NCBI RefSeq assembly: GCF_029227915.1 | Contig: NC_079878.1 | Location: 23,893,501-23,957,500 of the forward strand | From: Hydractinia symbiolongicarpus | Taxonomy: Eukaryota; Cnidaria; Hydrozoa; Anthoathecata; Hydractiniidae | Length of the DNA stretch: 64,000 nt | Reading direction: 5' to 3' | Shown: piece after piece, positions 59,689 to 64,000 of the stretch | Layout: the number at the start of each line of letters is the position of its first letter | Numbering within the stretch: the stretch's first letter is position 1 | The notes under the pieces: model-generated | Told to the model about the DNA's origin: nothing | Database searches by the model: none | Seen by the model: the letters and a program-made list of their open reading frames with translations, nothing else | Made by a program: the position numbers and the translations under genes

Positions 59689-60860
59689 GGGCTTAGATAG
59701 CCATTCTTGTTTGTATATTGTATTAGTATTAAGTTACTGTAGTGTTTTGAAAATTTTGTGAACAAATGTTTCGCTATTTATTTGACACCATTAAAAGCAT
59801 TTTTGTGTGAAAGGGAATTATAACAGATTATTTTCCTTATGAACAAACAACACAGTGTTATTCAATTAACGTAATTAACGTAATGGCCATGTTCGGAGAA
59901 GAACAAGGTTTTTTAAAACAAAATTAAAAAAAACAATGTTCCTTTTTAGGGTAAAATACCTTGCATATTTAAAATTCATTTTTTGATAAAGGAATAATCA
60001 AATTCGTTCAGGTTACTGAGAAATAAAAACTGACAATCCTAAGTCACCAATGTACCACACGCATGCGCCATTGAAAATTTCAAAATTTTTCAAGTAATTC
60101 CATAATTTTATTTGAAGAGAGACTGTTACATTCCCAGCCTTTTAAATTCTGTTGACAAAACTCTACGTATTATAATTTCAATGTCGAAATTATTTACTAA
60201 GGCTGCACATAAAAAAGCTCACAAGCTTTTTTGTTAGTGCACGCGCACTCGTAAGCTTTTTGTGCTTTAGCGGAAAAAGTAGAAAGAAGGAAAAGAGCCC
60301 TAAGGGGTTTGGGCACGATGTTGCTTAACTCTCGTTTTATTACAAAATCTTCTGCACTAGTTCCAAGAGAAGAGCAAAATGACGTCATTTGTTGCACAAA
60401 ATAAACATGAGTAAAGCATTTTCTTAAGTTGATCCAATTAGCAAGAAAATTGAACTAACATTCAATGGAGTCGTTATCACAATATTATATTCAGTTAACT
60501 AATGCGCCTCTCATAACTTCGTGACTGAGAAAAGTTAGAAAATTTTTGTAAATTGTTTGCATAATTGCATGACTTTTGAAACATCTGAGCAAATTTTATG
60601 CTAAATTAAAGAATTATTTTTATGAAAATCCAACATTGTCCCCAGCCTTTTTATCTCTCACCTCACCTGACGAACGTCTCACCATCACATATGAAAAACA
60701 GCAGGTCCTGGGATCTAGATTAATAAAAATCAGCTGTCCTGAGAAACATAAAAAAAATCGCGAACTTCTGCCTTTTTTTATTTGTCCAGCGTCAAAAAAA
60801 TCATAATTCTAAAAAACCTGTTTTATCATATGTGACAGTTTTGAATGCTATGCACAAAAA
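59689..60860. other. Upstream flank of the second astacin gene
   Basis: No gene recognised. A TGACGTCA palindrome lies at about 60379, some 480 bp before the astacin start codon, and could be a promoter element or chance. A 76-codon frame at 60576-60806 has no recognisable features. Confidence 0.4.
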
Positions 60861-63849
60861 ATGGCGTTCTCACATCAGATATCCGTATGCTTTATCTTAT
60901 GTGTAACTTTCTCAAAGGGGATGCTCCCCAACGAAGGTAGGAGCAACAAGTAAAGTCAATTTAAACAATCCATGACGCATATGACAACCATTTTAATCAT
61001 TTGTTTGCCACTAAAAACTCAATTAGCGTCTAATTTCGCTGAAGGTGTAGGCGGTATAAAAATTTAATGCCTCGATTTGAAGCGTGTTTAATTATAAATA
61101 TCAAAATTTATTAGAGACATTAAGAAAAGTTACTCATTCACACACCAAACAGTATAGATTTCTTTGTAAATCTTTTTCTATTGTTATAAAATTCTTTTTA
61201 TTATTTTTTTTTATTTACAGATCTAAATTTATTCGAAGGTGATATCAAATTAGATCCTGATCAGAGAGAAGCAATTTTGAATGGTAAAAACCTCTACGCT
61301 GCTACAAGTGGAAAAATTTGGCCGCATACCATACCATATGCCTTCAGCAGCGAATTTGGTAAGATAACTAACAGTTGAATCGAGGGTTTTGTTTTGCTAT
61401 TTCGCTATTCTGCTTTATCTGTGTTTTTTTGTTTTTTATTCATCCGATAAATCATTTCACTTTAAGCGAAAGATCCAAAGATTCAGGAAGGTGTTCGTTT
61501 AGCCATAGCACATTATGAGAAACACACATGTCTACGATTCAAAAATAGAACCTATGAACGACAATATATGCTGTTCAAGAAGGGCGGGTATTGAAGTATT
61601 TATAAAATTAAAGACTTACGAACCCGGTTAAAGACCCTACGACCCTTAGTTACTAATTTATATCGACTTCTCTTTTAGTTGTTCTTCTCATGTGGGCGCA
61701 AATGGTGGCGTACGTAGCGTAGACTTGAGTGAGAAATGCAACAAATGGGGCGTCATTGTTCATGAAATGATGCACGCGTTAGGTAAAAGTTTATTCAATA
61801 TTTAATATTTACTAATTTGCACTAATTTTCAAAATTTAATAATTTTCTTACCCCAAAAGAAACGCTTGATATTTAATTAGAAATGTTTATGGCGTTAAGT
61901 TTTTGTTATCAAGCCTTCTTAGAAGCAGGTATTACTAAATATTCTCACAGATTCCAAGGAATTTAAAAAAGGGTAACATTCCATAGTGAAGTTAAATTTT
62001 TGACGACTTTATTTGACTCTTCTGAATTAATTAGTCGAAAGTACTTACGTCAGACCACAGCAAAGTTTTCTTGACGCTCGACTAATGTGTTTTGTCACTG
62101 CTAATTTTAGATATTTACAAAAACATTTTTGCCATCCTACGCTCAGCGTCCTGTCTGTATTAGTAATTTTTAAAACAAACAATGTCATTCATTTTTACTT
62201 CGCAAGATATTCCATGTCTTCGGTGTATTTCAACAATTATGGGCAAAATTAATGAAACAAAGGCAGTTTTTTCGTCCTATTTTTAAACACGGGCAGTTGA
62301 ATTGGTCAGTAAACCACAGCTTGCAGGCTTTTGCGAACACGTTGGCTAGGTAGAAAGCGTGTAAAATTTGCTCGTGACATTTTTAGCGCGTCCTTACAAC
62401 GTAATAATCCACATCGTTGCAAAATTTAGGAGAAGTTCGCCGCAAACATTGACAATTGACCTTTGACAAGTACCAAATGCGCGATTCTAACTCAGAAACA
62501 ACCAATGTAATCACTTATGGCGGCTAAATTCGAGACTGACCGTCTGGTTTCCTTATATTTGCTCATAATTTAAGCTATTGCTGACACGTAGGCTTGCATA
62601 CGCTCCTTTTTTATAAGCAACATTTTCTAAACTTTGGATCAAACCGTTAACAGAAAAGTCACTGAACAACATTCCGGCCCAAAATAATTGAATGTAAAAA
62701 AGTAAATTAGCAAACGCAGCGATAAAAAAAATACAATATTTTCCAGGACAAATCATAAGTATAACCCAGTTGATGCTACTTGTCAAGTTTAAGGCAATCC
62801 TCAAAATCCTCCTTTATTCGCATATGTTTTTAAAATGGTTAAGTTTTCTTTTTTCACATTCAGGTTTTTGGCATGAACAAAGTCGACCTGACAGAGATAA
62901 CTACGTACGAATAATATTGGATCACGTACCAAGAGGTGAGATTGCATCTGTTGTTGGACTGCTTGTATTAGTTGATGAGCGTTCACATAGTCATTGTGTA
63001 GTGCCGTGAGGTAATTCCAGTAATGATTGGTTGCAACATTCATGTCAAATGGAAACTAGAAATAAATACAGAAATAATACCACTGATAATTTCTTGCGCA
63101 AATGAACCTTTAGGCGTTCATTCTTCAGTGCAGTTTTCAGTGCTACAAAGACTTTGCAAGCGCGGTCTGTACTTTTGACCTCGGGCTTTGTATTTTACAG
63201 TACAACATCAAAACCAGTCAGTATCCGTTAAGTAGTAACGACAAGAAGGATTTAAATATTTCACACTTTTGTTTTGATAATGCTGAAATGCGTGAAAACA
63301 AAAGATATATTGAACTCTTATAATCAATTCAATAGGAATCTTCTACCAGTTTCTACAAATCAAAATGATTTGATTAAAAAAATTGTGACCTTTGAAGTCC
63401 ATTTTGTACATCGTGGTTATATCTGTACAATATCTTGTACAAGAATATACAAGTGTGGACAATTAAGTGTGTAAAATATATTGTAGCAGTGGAAATTACC
63501 CTTTAAGACCTTAAATTAGTGTTTACTATACACTGAGGCATGACTGGTGGATGGAGACTTGTAACAAATCTCCACTGAAAAACAAATCACCTGTTTGGTA
63601 ACTAACTGCTTTATCAAATTACATTTGCATACTGGTCTTTGGTATACAATACTTTATATTCCATTACTTGATTTTACTTTCTTTGAAAGACTACAATTTA
63701 TCAATGTGCTCCAACAAATGTGTATAATTATATAACTAAATTCTTAGCGAATTAATTGTTAAGTTTCTTCACCTTTCAGCTGCTCGAATCAATTTCAAGA
63801 AGTACGGATACGACAAAGTGAATAGCTTGGGAGTTCCGTATGATATCAA
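60861..63849 (+). CDS. Astacin zinc metalloprotease, second copy (3' end beyond window)
   Basis: Exons: 60861-60936, 61221-61358, 61467-61587, 61679-61782, 62864-62935, 63780-63849, all in agreeing phases. Exon lengths 138, 104, 72 and 70 equal those of the first astacin, and exon 3 is one codon shorter. Residues 1-20 are a signal peptide (ISVCFILCVTFSKG). The propeptide keeps FEGD, and the catalytic domain starts about KIWPHTIPYAF. The zinc motif [19 protein letters not shown] is intact across the exon 4/5 junction. The window ends after YDIK|GTAAGT, just before the exon that should carry the Met-turn, so the last cysteine and any ShKT domain are not seen. Same strand as the first copy and about 24 kb downstream, so a local duplicate. 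Introns contain repeats R2 and R3. Confidence 0.9.
62355..62550. repeat. Dispersed repeat R2, copy 2
   Basis: CGTGTAAAATTTGCT, GCGCGTCCTTACAACGTAAT and GTAATCACTTATGGCGG match the copy at 21985-22290 in order. Lies in intron 4 of the second astacin gene. Confidence 0.55.
63145..63235. repeat. Dispersed repeat R3, copy 2
   Basis: CTTTGCAAGCGCGGTCTGTA and CTTTTGACCTCGGGC match the copy at 16138-16240. Lies in intron 5 of the second astacin gene. Confidence 0.5.
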
Positions 63850-63964
63850 GTAAGTCAGAAAAGAACAAGTTATTTAGAAAAAAAACACATGCAAACTCGT
63901 CATTCCCAATAAAGTATGCAGAACGGACTATTATCTGCTGTGATATTATGCGATTTAACATAGA

Positions 63965-64000
63965 TGGGCGGGGACGAGGACGGGGGTAGGGGCGAGGAAG
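63965..64000. repeat. G-rich tract at window end
   Basis: Runs of three to five G separated by one to five bases (GGGCGGGGACGAGGACGGGG), cut by the window edge. It could continue as a GGGGA-type minisatellite. Confidence 0.5.

Overview
The window looks like nuclear DNA from a cnidarian, most likely a hydrozoan or other medusozoan. It is strongly AT-rich, its genes carry GT-AG introns, and most of it is intergenic or intronic DNA full of small transposon relics. The best host clue is a pair of secreted astacin metalloproteases, one ending in a ShKT (ShK-type) six-cysteine domain, an architecture known from Hydra and Podocoryna. Nothing prokaryotic (operons, Shine-Dalgarno sites, CRISPR) is present. 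The species call is inference.

Layout. 18-803 (+): secreted, very acidic protein with an eight-cysteine tail. 4626-5689 (-): last exon of a cAMP-dependent protein kinase regulatory subunit, type-II-like but with Ala at the inhibitor site. 9613-17769 (-): last two recognisable exons of a WD40-repeat protein, split by an 8-kb intron. 24966-26047 (+): frameshifted secreted gene with a possible zinc-deaminase signature. 29971-36562 (+): complete nine-exon astacin-ShKT protease. 47311-51250 (-): ETS-domain transcription factor, with a possible alternative short first exon. 60861 to the window end (+): second astacin with the same intron positions as the first, cut by the window edge. Several orphan exons (18.1, 22.8, 37.1, 42.3 and 53.2 kb) are offered at lower confidence.

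The rest is repeats. The dominant family is a 105-235 bp element with Helitron hallmarks: 5' TCTMTAYTA-like start, 3' hairpin CCCGTGGATTTTTCCACGGG, then CTAG, inserted between A and T. It occurs singly and in head-to-tail arrays (12.6-12.9, 35.3-35.7, 40.5-41.1, 45.2-45.7 kb). Also present are tRNA-derived SINEs sharing a core, a TA-flanked pogo/Tigger-like MITE, a decayed Penelope-like element, a decayed non-LTR retrotransposon tail, a 316-bp (GAAC)n microsatellite, and several unnamed dispersed repeats.

The genes do not form an obvious pathway. The two astacins are a local duplication. The PKA subunit, the WD40 protein and the ETS factor are unrelated housekeeping or regulatory genes. All exon joins were read by eye from splice motifs and phase, without transcript evidence.
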